A stretch of DNA of 64,000 nucleotides, from assembly GCF_017993425.1 (NCBI RefSeq), contig NZ_JAGOMQ010000009.1, forward strand, positions 52,316 to 116,315. Direction: 5' to 3'. Position 1 is the stretch's first letter. Every line of letters begins with the position of its first letter. The stretch comes from Amaricoccus sp. GTDB taxonomy: Bacteria > Pseudomonadota > Alphaproteobacteria > Rhodobacterales > Rhodobacteraceae. A program made the position numbers and the translations under genes. Positions 38,894-46,538 of this stretch are shown here, piece after piece. The notes under the pieces are model-generated. The model saw nothing but the letters and a program-made list of their open reading frames with translations. It searched no databases and was not told where the DNA came from.

Positions 38894-39696
38894 GCCTTTC
38901 CTCCCATCCGGCCTCGCCAGAGGCCCTTGGCCGGATCATACATGAAGATCGTCCCCCCGAAGAAGACGAGGGTGCAGCCGAGCGTCACCGCGAACGCGAG
39001 CGGATTGAACTGGCCGTAGAGCGCGAAGCGGATCAGCTCCACCGCATGGCTGAACGGGTTCGCCGCGCAGATGTCGTGGAGCAGCACGCTCGAATCCCGC
39101 ATCCGCCACAGCGGATAGAGCGCCGTCGAGGCGAAGAACATCGGGAAGATCACGAAGTTCATCACCCCGGCGAAGTTCTCGAGCTGCCGGATCGCCGACG
39201 AGATCAGCAGCCCGAGCGAGCCGAGCATGATCCCGGCGAGGATCAGCGCCGGCAGCACGGTGACATAGCCGAGGAGCGGCGCCTCCACCCCCCAGAACCA
39301 GGCGATCAGCAGAAACGCATAGACCTGGAGCACCGAGACGAGCACGTTGGCGACGAGCTTCGAGCCGAGCAGGAACCAGCGCGGATAAGGGCTGACCAGC
39401 AGCGTCCGCATCGCCCCGGTCTCGCGGTCGTAGACCATCGAGAGCGACGACTGCATCCCGGAGAAGAGCAGGATCATCCCCGCGAGCCCCGGCGTCACGT
39501 AGACCTCGTAGAGCACATAGGTCTGGTAGGGCGGCGTGATCGACAGCCCCAGCACCGAGCGGAACCCGGCGGCGAAGATGAAGAGCCAGACGAGCGGCCG
39601 CACCAGCGCCGCGAGGAACCGCTCGCGCTGGTTGGCGAAGCGCAGCGCCTCGCGCCGGGTGATCCCCGCGAACGCCGTGCCCCAGCCCGGCCTCAT
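38890..39696 (-). CDS. ABC-2-type permease of the PQQ alcohol system
   Basis: A 268-residue inner-membrane protein with six hydrophobic segments and the ABC-2 layout. After the second segment comes M-V-Y-D-R-E-T-G-A-M-R-T-L-L-V-S-P, the classic ABC-2 cytoplasmic loop. The start at 39696 gives M-R-P-G-W-G-T-A-F. It overlaps the ATPase stop by 4 bp. It belongs with the alcohol ABC transporter type (PedC-like) found beside PQQ-dependent dehydrogenases; the transported substrate is not known. Confidence 0.88.
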   Translation of the reverse strand: MRPGWGTAFAGITRREALRFANQRERFLAALVRPLVWLFIFAAGFRSVLGLSITPPYQTYVLYEVYVTPGLAGMILLFSGMQSSLSMVYDRETGAMRTLLVSPYPRWFLLGSKLVANVLVSVLQVYAFLLIAWFWGVEAPLLGYVTVLPALILAGIMLGSLGLLISSAIRQLENFAGVMNFVIFPMFFASTALYPLWRMRDSSVLLHDICAANPFSHAVELIRFALYGQFNPLAFAVTLGCTLVFFGGTIFMYDPAKGLWRGRMGGKA

Positions 39697-40436
39697 CCCG
39701 CCGCCGCCTCCATGTCCTCGCCCGTCATCGCGAGGAAGCGCCCGGCCAGCGTCTCGCCGCCGGCGACCTCCGCGGCGGTGCCGACGGCGAGCACCGCGCC
39801 CTTGTGCAGGATCACCACCTCGTCGCCGGCCTCGACCTCGTCGAAGACATGCGTCGCCCAGAGCGTCGAGACGCCCTCCTCGGCGATCAGCCGCCGCACC
39901 AGCGCCTGCACCTCGGCCCGCGACCGCAGGTCGAGCCCGGCCGTCGCCTCGTCGAGCAGCAGAAGCTCCGGCCCGTGCAGCAGCGCCCGCGCGATCTCCG
40001 CCCGCCGCTGCTGCCCGCCCGAGAGCGCGTTCGCCTTCAGCCCGCCCCGGTCGGCGAGCCCGACGAGCCGCAGCACCTCGGCGATGCGCGCCTTCGCCGC
40101 CCGCCCGCCGATCCCGTGCAGCGCCGAATGATAGGTCAGGTTCTGCCCCAGCGTCAGGTCCCCGTCGAGCGCCCGGCTCTGGAACACGACCCCGAGCCGC
40201 GCCAGCGCCTCGCCCGGCTGGCGGCGCGCGTCGAACCCCGCCACCTCGATCCGCCCCGAGGTCGAGTCGTAGAGCCGGGTGATCAGCGAGAAGAGCGTGG
40301 TCTTGCCCGCGCCGTTCACCCCCAGCAGCGCCGCGAAGGCGCCGCGCGGCACCGTGAAGCTCACGTCGCGCAGCGCCTCGACCCGGCCGAAGCGGTGGCT
40401 CACCCCCTCGACGGCCAGCGCCGGGGCGTCGCTCAC
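39693..40436 (-). CDS. ABC transporter ATPase of the PQQ alcohol system
   Basis: A 247-residue ATPase. Walker A is G-V-N-G-A-G-K-T-T, signature A-L-S-G-G-Q-Q-R-R, Walker B L-L-L-L-D-E-A-T-A-G-L-D, and H-loop A-T-H-V. It pairs with the ABC-2 permease directly downstream. The combination with a binding protein and a propeller protein upstream is diagnostic of the transporter module that accompanies quinoprotein alcohol dehydrogenases. Confidence 0.92.
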   Translation of the reverse strand: MSDAPALAVEGVSHRFGRVEALRDVSFTVPRGAFAALLGVNGAGKTTLFSLITRLYDSTSGRIEVAGFDARRQPGEALARLGVVFQSRALDGDLTLGQNLTYHSALHGIGGRAAKARIAEVLRLVGLADRGGLKANALSGGQQRRAEIARALLHGPELLLLDEATAGLDLRSRAEVQALVRRLIAEEGVSTLWATHVFDEVEAGDEVVILHKGAVLAVGTAAEVAGGETLAGRFLAMTGEDMEAAAG

Positions 40437-40559
40437 CGGCGCCGTCCGTCAACGGGAGATGAAAAAGCGGCAAGCCGGATTCCAGCCGGATTCCAGCCGC
40501 GTTCCAGCCCGGATTCTCCGAGCCTTCCCGGCCGGTTCATCGCCTCCGCGGCCGTGCGG

Positions 40560-40814
40560 TCACTCCTTGCGCTCCTCGATGATCTGATAGCCCGCGTCGA
40601 GCTTCATGTCGTACTGCCCGTCCGCGCACATCACGTCGTCGAGGTCGAACACGCCCCCCTCCACGACCACGTTCACCGGATCGACCTCGCAGGACCGCCC
40701 CTTCAGCGTATGGTCGATCTGCGCCATCTGCTCGGCGGTCGCCGTCATCGACTCCTCCGCCGACGCCGCCATCGGCGCAAACGCGAGCGCCGCAAGAATC
40801 AGCAAGCCTTTCAT
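40560..40814 (-). CDS. Small secreted protein
   Basis: An 84-residue protein with a signal peptide (about 1-19, ending A-S-A) and a compact mature domain containing two Cys residues (G-R-S-C-E-V-D-P and D-V-M-C-A-D-G-Q-Y-D). The D-V-M-C-A-D-G-Q-Y-D-M-K-L region is faintly like a PepSY-type strand pair, but I do not claim that family. It sits in the PQQ accessory operon just after the cupredoxin-like gene. The start is set by its signal peptide. Confidence 0.7.
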   Translation of the reverse strand: MKGLLILAALAFAPMAASAEESMTATAEQMAQIDHTLKGRSCEVDPVNVVVEGGVFDLDDVMCADGQYDMKLDAGYQIIEERKE

Positions 40815-40828
40815 GGACTTCCCTCCCG

Positions 40829-41299
40829 TCATTGTATCACGAACGTAGCCGATTGCGTCTCGCTGTGCGAGCCCGGAATCGACAGCTTGTAGGTGCCGGG
40901 CACAATCGGGATGAAGCTGATCTGCGCCGTGCCGGCGCTGTCGAACTCGATCGAATGCACCCCCATGGGCCGGATCTCGATGTCGTTCACCACGATCTCG
41001 TTGATCCAGATCGCCCGGAAGAAGTCGCCCCCCGACAACGCCAGCTCCGCCGATCCGTCCGCCACGATGTCGATCCGATAATACGTCCCCGACTTCAGGT
41101 TATACACCCCCTCCGCCACCGGCTTCCCCGAAGCCAGCGTCAGCGGCGGCAAGTCCGCGCGGTTGTCCCGCGCCATCAGCCCGGCAACGCCGAAGTCGTG
41201 CTGCCCCTTCGGCACGGGAACCTCGACCTTCGCCGCATCCTGCGCCAATGCCGGCGCCGCCAGCGCCAGCAACGCCCCCAAGGCTGCGATCGTCCTCAT
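40829..41299 (-). CDS. Cupredoxin-like secreted protein
   Basis: A 156-residue protein with a signal peptide (1-19) and a beta-sandwich-like mature part. The closing S-F-I-P-I-V-P-G-T-Y-K-L-S-I-P-G-S-H resembles the C-terminal strand of cupredoxins or small copper-binding proteins, but the canonical Cys-His-Met ligand set is not evident. It lies between the propeller gene and the small secreted protein in the PQQ accessory operon. Copper binding is therefore unproven. Confidence 0.7.
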   Translation of the reverse strand: MRTIAALGALLALAAPALAQDAAKVEVPVPKGQHDFGVAGLMARDNRADLPPLTLASGKPVAEGVYNLKSGTYYRIDIVADGSAELALSGGDFFRAIWINEIVVNDIEIRPMGVHSIEFDSAGTAQISFIPIVPGTYKLSIPGSHSETQSATFVIQ

Positions 41300-41322
41300 C
41301 TCTCCCCTCCCTCTCCTGTTCT

Positions 41323-42291
41323 TCACGGGACCGCGACCACCCCCCATGGCTGTTGGCCGACCTGCACCGACTTCACGACCTTGTCGCTCGCCACGTCGAT
41401 CACCGAGATGTCGTTGGAATTGCCGTTCGTCGTGTAGAGGAACCTCTCGTCCGGCGAGAACCCGAGCTGCCACACCCGCTGCCCGACCAGCAGATAGTCC
41501 GTCACCTCCCAGGTCGCGGTGTCGACCACCGCCACCCGGTTCGCCGGCCCGAGCGCCACATAGGCCTTCTTGCCGTCCGCCGTCACCCGTACGCCCACCG
41601 GCTGCAACGCCTCGGGCAGCACCCCGGGCACCTCGAAGGTGATCCGGTGGACGACCTCCTGCTTCTCCGGGTCGATCACGCTCACCGTGCCGCCGATCTC
41701 CGCCGAGACCAGCAGGAACTTCCCGTCCGGCGTGTACTGCGCGAACCGCGGCCGGCTGTCGACCAGCACGTTCTCGACGATCTCGAAGCTCGTCGTATCG
41801 ATGAGATGCGCCATGTTCGTGGTCTCGGAGGTGTTGACCACGATCCTGCCGTCCGGGCTCACGCCCATCCCCTCCGGCTCGACGCCCACCGGCACCTCCG
41901 CCAGCACCTGCCGCGTGTTCACGTCCACCACGGTGACGATGTTGTCGTCCTCGTTGGCGATGTAGAGCGGGTTGCCGCTCGGATGCAGCACGAAGAGCTC
42001 CGGGTCCGGCCCCGAGGGCAGGCTCGGCAGCTCCTCGTAGGTCTCGCTGTCGTAGACCCGCACCAGGTTGTCGTCCGAGGCGCAGACATAGATGTGCTTG
42101 CCGTCCGGCGAGGCGGTGATCCCCCGCGGCCGCTGCATCCCCTCGATGGTGTGGATGATCTCCAGCGTCTCCCCGTCGAGCACGCTGACCGTGTTGCCCT
42201 TCTCGTTCGAGACGAAGATCTTCTCGGCCAGCGCCGGCCCGGCCGCGAAGGCCGCCGAGGCGAGCAGGACGCCAAATCGCGCTGAGCGCAT
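41323..42291 (-). CDS. PQQ-catabolism-associated YVTN beta-propeller protein
   Basis: A 322-residue periplasmic protein. A signal peptide (1-23) is followed by seven-bladed propeller repeats of the Y-V-T-N/Y-I-A-N-E kind (for example F-V-S-N-E-K-G-N-T-V-S-V-L-D and Y-I-A-N-E-D-D-N-I-V-T-V-V-D). This is the family repeatedly found with PQQ-dependent alcohol dehydrogenases and their ABC system. The start at 42291 follows GGAGGGAA. It may bind a substrate or stabilise the quinoprotein. Confidence 0.93.
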   Translation of the reverse strand: MRSARFGVLLASAAFAAGPALAEKIFVSNEKGNTVSVLDGETLEIIHTIEGMQRPRGITASPDGKHIYVCASDDNLVRVYDSETYEELPSLPSGPDPELFVLHPSGNPLYIANEDDNIVTVVDVNTRQVLAEVPVGVEPEGMGVSPDGRIVVNTSETTNMAHLIDTTSFEIVENVLVDSRPRFAQYTPDGKFLLVSAEIGGTVSVIDPEKQEVVHRITFEVPGVLPEALQPVGVRVTADGKKAYVALGPANRVAVVDTATWEVTDYLLVGQRVWQLGFSPDERFLYTTNGNSNDISVIDVASDKVVKSVQVGQQPWGVVAVP

Positions 42292-42302
42292 GTTCCCTCC
42301 CG

Positions 42303-43484
42303 TCATTTCTTGCATTGCGTCTCGGGACGGTCGATCCCGAGCGTGTCGAGCTGGCTCGTCTGGTGCAGGAACTCCGCCTGCGGCGAGACCGACACCACCA
42401 CCTTGTCGTAGGCGAGCAGGATCGGCTGCCGCAGCTGGCCGTCCCAGTCCCGGAATGTCAGCTTCTGGCCCTTGAATGCCGCGAGATCGAACTGATCCGA
42501 CAGCACGAAGTCGTGAATCGTGGCGAAATCACCGCCTTTTGTCCGCGTCGCCGCCTCGCCGAGCACGCGCATCGCCATCCAGGCCTGGTAATCCTCGTCC
42601 TGCGCGAAGCGCCCGGCCTGCTTCTCGAACCGCGTCTGGAACTGCGTCGCCCCCCAGGCCTCGTGCGAGGGGTGCCAGCTCGACGGCGTCAACCCCGCCG
42701 AGCCCACCACCGGCCGCGGCTCCCAGGTGTGATAGGGCAGATGCACCGCGAAGACGTCCGAGCGGTCCGCCGCCACCACCACGTCGTGCTCCGGCGCCCG
42801 CTGGGTGAAGGCCGGCATCTGCCCCTGCACCTGCACCGTCCCGGAATCCGACCGCCGCGCGCCGCCGGTGTCCTCGAAGACCCGCTCCTCGACGATCGTC
42901 GCCCCGAACTTCGTCCCCGCCCGCTTGTAGGCCTCGGCCAGCGCCTTGTCCTCCGGGTGGCTGCCCTCGATCAGGAACCAGTCGTCCCATTTCTTCCAGA
43001 CGAGATACTGCGCCAGCGCGTCCGCCAGCATCGCGTCCGAGGGCGCGACATGCAGCAGGTTCGCCCGGCACCCCTCGGCGCGCAGCATGTCGTCCGTCGC
43101 CGCCGCGTTGATCACCATCGCCTTGTCGCCGGCCATGTCGGCGAGCCGCACCGTGGTGTCGGCGTCCGCCATCGTCACGATCCACCAGACCCCGGCGTCG
43201 ATGAGCTTCCGCATCTCCGCCTCCGCCGTCTCCGGCGTGGCGACCACCGTCTCGGTCGCGAACTTCTGCTTCATGAAGCTGCCGGTGGTGGCGTTGTCCG
43301 CCGTGCCGAGCGCCGCCCCCGCGAAGCCCAGGTCCGCCGGCGGCTCGTCGAGGCGCGAGATCGGCAGGGGCCGGTTCGGCACGTCCACGCGCAGCACGGC
43401 CGCCCGGTACTCCGTCTCGGCCGCGGCCCCCGTCGCCAACGCGACAAGCGCGGCGGCGGCGAGGAGCCATCCGCTGGTTTTCAC
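42303..43484 (-). CDS. ABC substrate-binding protein of the PQQ alcohol system
   Basis: A 393-residue periplasmic binding protein, first gene of the leftward operon. GAGGGAGGAAACAAA immediately before a GTG at 43484 decides the start, giving V-K-T-S-G-W-L-L-A-A-A-A and a signal peptide ending A-A-A. The mature part opens Y-R-A-A-V-L-R-V-D and belongs with the binding proteins linked to PQQ-dependent alcohol dehydrogenase systems. It is transcribed divergently from the MxaD-like gene. Confidence 0.92.
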   Translation of the reverse strand: MKTSGWLLAAAALVALATGAAAETEYRAAVLRVDVPNRPLPISRLDEPPADLGFAGAALGTADNATTGSFMKQKFATETVVATPETAEAEMRKLIDAGVWWIVTMADADTTVRLADMAGDKAMVINAAATDDMLRAEGCRANLLHVAPSDAMLADALAQYLVWKKWDDWFLIEGSHPEDKALAEAYKRAGTKFGATIVEERVFEDTGGARRSDSGTVQVQGQMPAFTQRAPEHDVVVAADRSDVFAVHLPYHTWEPRPVVGSAGLTPSSWHPSHEAWGATQFQTRFEKQAGRFAQDEDYQAWMAMRVLGEAATRTKGGDFATIHDFVLSDQFDLAAFKGQKLTFRDWDGQLRQPILLAYDKVVVSVSPQAEFLHQTSQLDTLGIDRPETQCKK

Positions 43485-43578
43485 TTTGTTTCCTCCCTCG
43501 GGCCATTCAGACACGCGCCCCGCCGGGGGTTAAGGAAAATATCGTCATAAGAATCTGATAAGGACAGAAATTCAGTCG

Positions 43579-43629
43579 CGGACCATACTTATGGCTGATT
43601 GTCGCGCACCTTGCCGCCCGTATGGTCCG
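43579..43629. promoter_or_regulatory. Inverted repeat in the divergent promoter region
   Basis: CGGACCATA (43579-43587) and its complement TATGGTCCG (43621-43629) are separated by 33 bp, centred about 60 bp upstream of the MxaD-like ATG (43665) and about 120 bp from the GTG at 43484. It may be an operator for one or both operons. The regulator is not known; the LuxR-type response regulator of this cluster is a candidate. Confidence 0.4.
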
Positions 43630-43664
43630 CCGCGATCCATTGCCCGAATGAACTGGAGGTCGCG

Positions 43665-44192
43665 ATGCTGAAACTCGCCGCAGCCCTCGCCGCCGGCCTG
43701 TGGCTGGCCGCGGGACCGGTCGCCGCGCACGGGCCCTCGCGGCTCAAGACCGACCAGGGCGTGACGCTCGACGCCACCCCCGACGAGGTCTGGGCCGTGG
43801 TCGGCGACTTCGCCGACATGTCCTGGTTCCCCGGCGTCGCCTCGGTCGCCGCCACCGGCGCGGAGAAGGGCGCCACCCGCGTCGTCACCATGGCCGACGG
43901 CCAGAGCGTGACCGAGGAGCTGACCAAGCTCGACCCGGCCAGGCGCGCCATCTCCGTCCGCGTCACCGAGGACAACGTCGCGGCGATCCCGGCCACGCAA
44001 TACGCCTCGCACATCGTCGTCGGCGACGACGCCGGCAAGGCGAGGCTCGAATGGAAGGGCGCCTTCTACCGCGCCTTCCCGCTCAACGACCCGCCGCCCG
44101 CGCAGAACGACGACGCCGCGATCGCCGCCATCACCGCGCTTCATCAAACGGGCATCGACGCCCTCGTCGCCCGCTTCGGCATCGTGCAGTGA
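43665..44192 (+). CDS. SRPBCC (MxaD-like) secreted protein
   Basis: A 175-residue protein with a signal peptide (1-22) and an SRPBCC/START-type fold. D-E-V-W-A-V-V-G-D-F-A-D-M-S-W-F-P-G-V is the typical first helix, and the closing helix lies in A-L-H-Q-T-G-I-D-A-L-V. MxaD-type proteins accompany methanol/alcohol quinoprotein systems and help electron flow from dehydrogenase to cytochrome. CTGGAGGTCG precedes the ATG. It overlaps the following gene by 4 bp. Confidence 0.86.
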   Translation: MLKLAAALAAGLWLAAGPVAAHGPSRLKTDQGVTLDATPDEVWAVVGDFADMSWFPGVASVAATGAEKGATRVVTMADGQSVTEELTKLDPARRAISVRVTEDNVAAIPATQYASHIVVGDDAGKARLEWKGAFYRAFPLNDPPPAQNDDAAIAAITALHQTGIDALVARFGIVQ

Positions 44193-45211
44193 TCCCCCCT
44201 GCTCCGCGCCCCCGCCCGGAGCCGCCTCCGCCGCGCCACCTCTCCACCCCATTCCAGCCCGCGCCCGAACCCGCGGGCGCCAAGGCTATCCGCCGGCTCC
44301 TCGCCGCCGCGCTCCTCCTCGCCGCCGGCCCCGCCGGCGCGGGGGAGATCGCCGCGATCACCTCGCAGAACGCCGGCGCCCTCACCCTGCTCGATCCCGC
44401 GACGCTCGCCACGGTCGCGACGGCGCCGCTGCCCGGCAAGCCCGCCGCCGTCGCCGTGGACGCCGCCCGCGGCCGCATCCTCGTCGTCGCGGTGGAAACC
44501 GCGCGCCTCCACGTCCTCGACCTCGACGGCCGCCCTCTCGCCGCCCACCCCCTGCCCGGCGCGCCCTTCGGCGTCGCCGTCCGCCCCGCCGCCGGGACGG
44601 CCCTCGTCACCGACTGGGAAGGCCGCCTCCACGAGGTCGACCCCGCGACCGGCGCGGTCCTGCGCAGCGTCGCCGTCGGCGCCGTGCCCTCCGGCGTCGC
44701 GGTCACGCCCGACGACCGCCTCGCCGTCACCGCCGACCGCGACGCCGACAGCCTCTCCCTCGTCGATCTCGCCACCTTCGAGGTCCGCGCCACGGTCCCG
44801 GTCGGCCATCACCCCTTCGGCGTCACCGTCCAGGCCGGCCGCGCCTTCGCCGCCGACGTCCTCGACGACACGGTGAGCGTCGTCGACCTCGCCCGCGCCG
44901 AGCGGGTCGCCACGATCCCGGTCGGCGCGCGCCCCTACGCCGTCGCCTTCGCCGCCGGGCGCGGCTTCGTCACCAACCAGTACGGCGCGAGCGTCACCGC
45001 CTTCGACGCCGCCACCCTCGCCGTCCTCGCCGAGATCCCCGTCGGCGAATACCCCGAAGGCATCGCCGCCGCCGCCGACGGCCGCCTCCTCGTCGCCTGC
45101 TGGTTCGACGACGTCGTCGTCGCCCTCGACCCCATCGCCCTCGCGGTCACCGCCACCACCGATCTGCCGGAAGGCCCCCGCGCCTTCGGCGCCTTCATCG
45201 GCGGCCGCTAG
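44189..45211 (+). CDS. YVTN/YncE-type beta-propeller protein
   Basis: A 340-residue protein. The only usable start is GTG at 44189 inside the previous stop (GTGA), which gives a Pro-rich N-terminal stretch of about 30 residues before a signal segment (A-I-R-R-L-L-A-A-A-L-L-L ending G-A-G). The rest is repeated propeller blades such as V-D-L-A-T-F-E-V-R-A-T-V-P-V-G. It is co-translated with the MxaD-like protein and probably periplasmic, parallel to the propeller on the opposite strand. The long N-terminal lead makes the exact start uncertain. Confidence 0.82.
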   Translation: MIPPAPRPRPEPPPPRHLSTPFQPAPEPAGAKAIRRLLAAALLLAAGPAGAGEIAAITSQNAGALTLLDPATLATVATAPLPGKPAAVAVDAARGRILVVAVETARLHVLDLDGRPLAAHPLPGAPFGVAVRPAAGTALVTDWEGRLHEVDPATGAVLRSVAVGAVPSGVAVTPDDRLAVTADRDADSLSLVDLATFEVRATVPVGHHPFGVTVQAGRAFAADVLDDTVSVVDLARAERVATIPVGARPYAVAFAAGRGFVTNQYGASVTAFDAATLAVLAEIPVGEYPEGIAAAADGRLLVACWFDDVVVALDPIALAVTATTDLPEGPRAFGAFIGGR

Positions 45212-45507
45212 CGGCGGATCCAAACCCGGCACAAACGTGCAAGATCGTGCAGATTCGTGCAGTCACCGACGACATTTCAATGACTTGACCCCTGTTCACG
45301 CGTGGACATCTCGCCGTCGCCCGCGCTCGCACCGTCGCCAGCCGGGCGCGCCGACCACCCGGACCCCGCCGATGCTCCGGCATCGGCAGCGCCCACCCTG
45401 CCCCCCGGCAGGCGCTTCGCGCCCGCCAAGGCAGGCCCCGCCGATGCTCGCTCGAGATGTCGCCGGCCAAGGCTCAACCGCCCCCGGCGAGGCCGGCCGC
45501 CCGCGCC
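45212..45507. other. Gap with direct repeats and a small hairpin
   Basis: Contains closely spaced CGTGCAAG, CGTGCAGA and CGTGCAGT (45236-45262), resembling the inner part of the MITE-like terminal repeat, and a hairpin GCCGATGC-TCCG-GCATCGGC (45368-45387). There is no T run after the hairpin on either strand, so I do not call a terminator. No gene is seen. Confidence 0.4.
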
Positions 45508-45723
45508 TCAGGCCCGCTCCCGCAGCTGCTCCGCCGCCTCCAGCACCAAGGGATGCAGCCCCGGCTCGCCGGCGGCGATCTTCGCCAGCAAGGCCGCCCG
45601 CATCTCCGGGGCCCAGAAGTCGCGCAGGTGCCCCGCCACCCGGCCCGCCTGGTCCTCCCGGCGCTGCGTGGCGAAGAAGGTGGCGATCTGGTTCGCCATC
45701 ATCACCGTCCGGTCATGCGACAT
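45508..45723 (-). CDS. fdsD: Formate dehydrogenase delta subunit
   Basis: A 71-residue protein, all helix, with the family start M-S-H-D-R-T-V-M-M-A-N-Q-I-A-T-F-F and H-L-R-D-F-W-A-P-E-M-R. FdsD is needed for assembly or activity of the NAD-dependent molybdenum formate dehydrogenase. It is the last gene of the fds operon and overlaps fdhD by 11 bp. Confidence 0.92.
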   Translation of the reverse strand: MSHDRTVMMANQIATFFATQRREDQAGRVAGHLRDFWAPEMRAALLAKIAAGEPGLHPLVLEAAEQLRERA

Positions 45724-46537
45724 CCCGGCGCTCCGTCTCGTTCCGCGTCCCGATGCGGCCCGGATGGGTGAAGACGCAGAACCCGTCCTCCCGCGCCAGC
45801 GCCACCAGCGTCATCCCCGCCTCGCCGGCCAGCCGCACCGCGTGCGCCGTCGGGGCCGAGACCGCCACGACCACCCCCGCCCCGGCCACCGCCGCCTTCT
45901 GGACCATGTCGATCGAGATCCGGCTGGTCAGCACCACCGCGCCCCCCGCCGCAGCCTCGCCGCGCCGCGCCAGCGCCCCGACCAGCTTGTCGAGGGCATT
46001 GTGCCGGCCCACGTCCTCGAAGGCCGCGACGATCCCGGCCCCCGGCCGCCAGAACGCCGCGGCATGGACCGCCCGCGTCTCGTCGTGGAGCGGCTGGAAC
46101 GAGCGCAGCGCCGCCACCGCCGCCTCGACGTCCGCGGCCGACAGCCGCGCCTCGCCCGCCACCGGCGGCACGGGCCGCAGCGCCGCCCCGAGGCTGTCGA
46201 GCCCGCACAGGCCGCAGCCGACCGGCCCGGCCATGAACCGCCGCCGCCCCGCGAGCGCCGCCCCGCGGTCGCCGGCGAGCCACATCCGCACCTCGATCCC
46301 CGGCCCCTGCTCGACCACCTCGAGGCTGTCGATCTCGTCCGGCGCGCTCACGATCCCCTCGGTCAGGCTGAACCCGACGCCGAAATCCTCGAGGTCGCGC
46401 GGCGTCGCCATCAGCACCGCCTGGGTCGAGCCGTCATAGACCATGGCGACCGCCGCCTCCTCCGGCAGCGCCCGCGTGATAGGGCGCGCCTCGCCGCCGC
46501 GCACGGCGAGGCCGGGAACCCGGACGACCGGCTCCAT
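45713..46537 (-). CDS. fdhD: Formate dehydrogenase accessory sulfurtransferase
   Basis: A 274-residue protein that sulfurates the molybdenum cofactor before it enters formate dehydrogenase. The active-site Cys pair is in G-P-V-G-C-G-L-C-G-L-D. Other conserved parts are G-F-S-L-T-E-G-I-V and E-D-V-G-R-H-N-A-L-D-K. It starts 2 bp after the fdsA stop and is co-transcribed with the structural genes. Confidence 0.96.
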   Translation of the reverse strand: MEPVVRVPGLAVRGGEARPITRALPEEAAVAMVYDGSTQAVLMATPRDLEDFGVGFSLTEGIVSAPDEIDSLEVVEQGPGIEVRMWLAGDRGAALAGRRRFMAGPVGCGLCGLDSLGAALRPVPPVAGEARLSAADVEAAVAALRSFQPLHDETRAVHAAAFWRPGAGIVAAFEDVGRHNALDKLVGALARRGEAAAGGAVVLTSRISIDMVQKAAVAGAGVVVAVSAPTAHAVRLAGEAGMTLVALAREDGFCVFTHPGRIGTRNETERRDVA

Positions 46538-46538
46538 G

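Noticed and set aside
40829..41299. True blue-copper protein
   Set aside because: The fold resembles a cupredoxin, but the Cys-His-Met ligand pattern is not visible, so only a cupredoxin-like label is used.
45368..45387. Terminator of the fds operon
   Set aside because: The hairpin has no T run on the minus strand and lies 120 bp past fdsD; its role is not supported.
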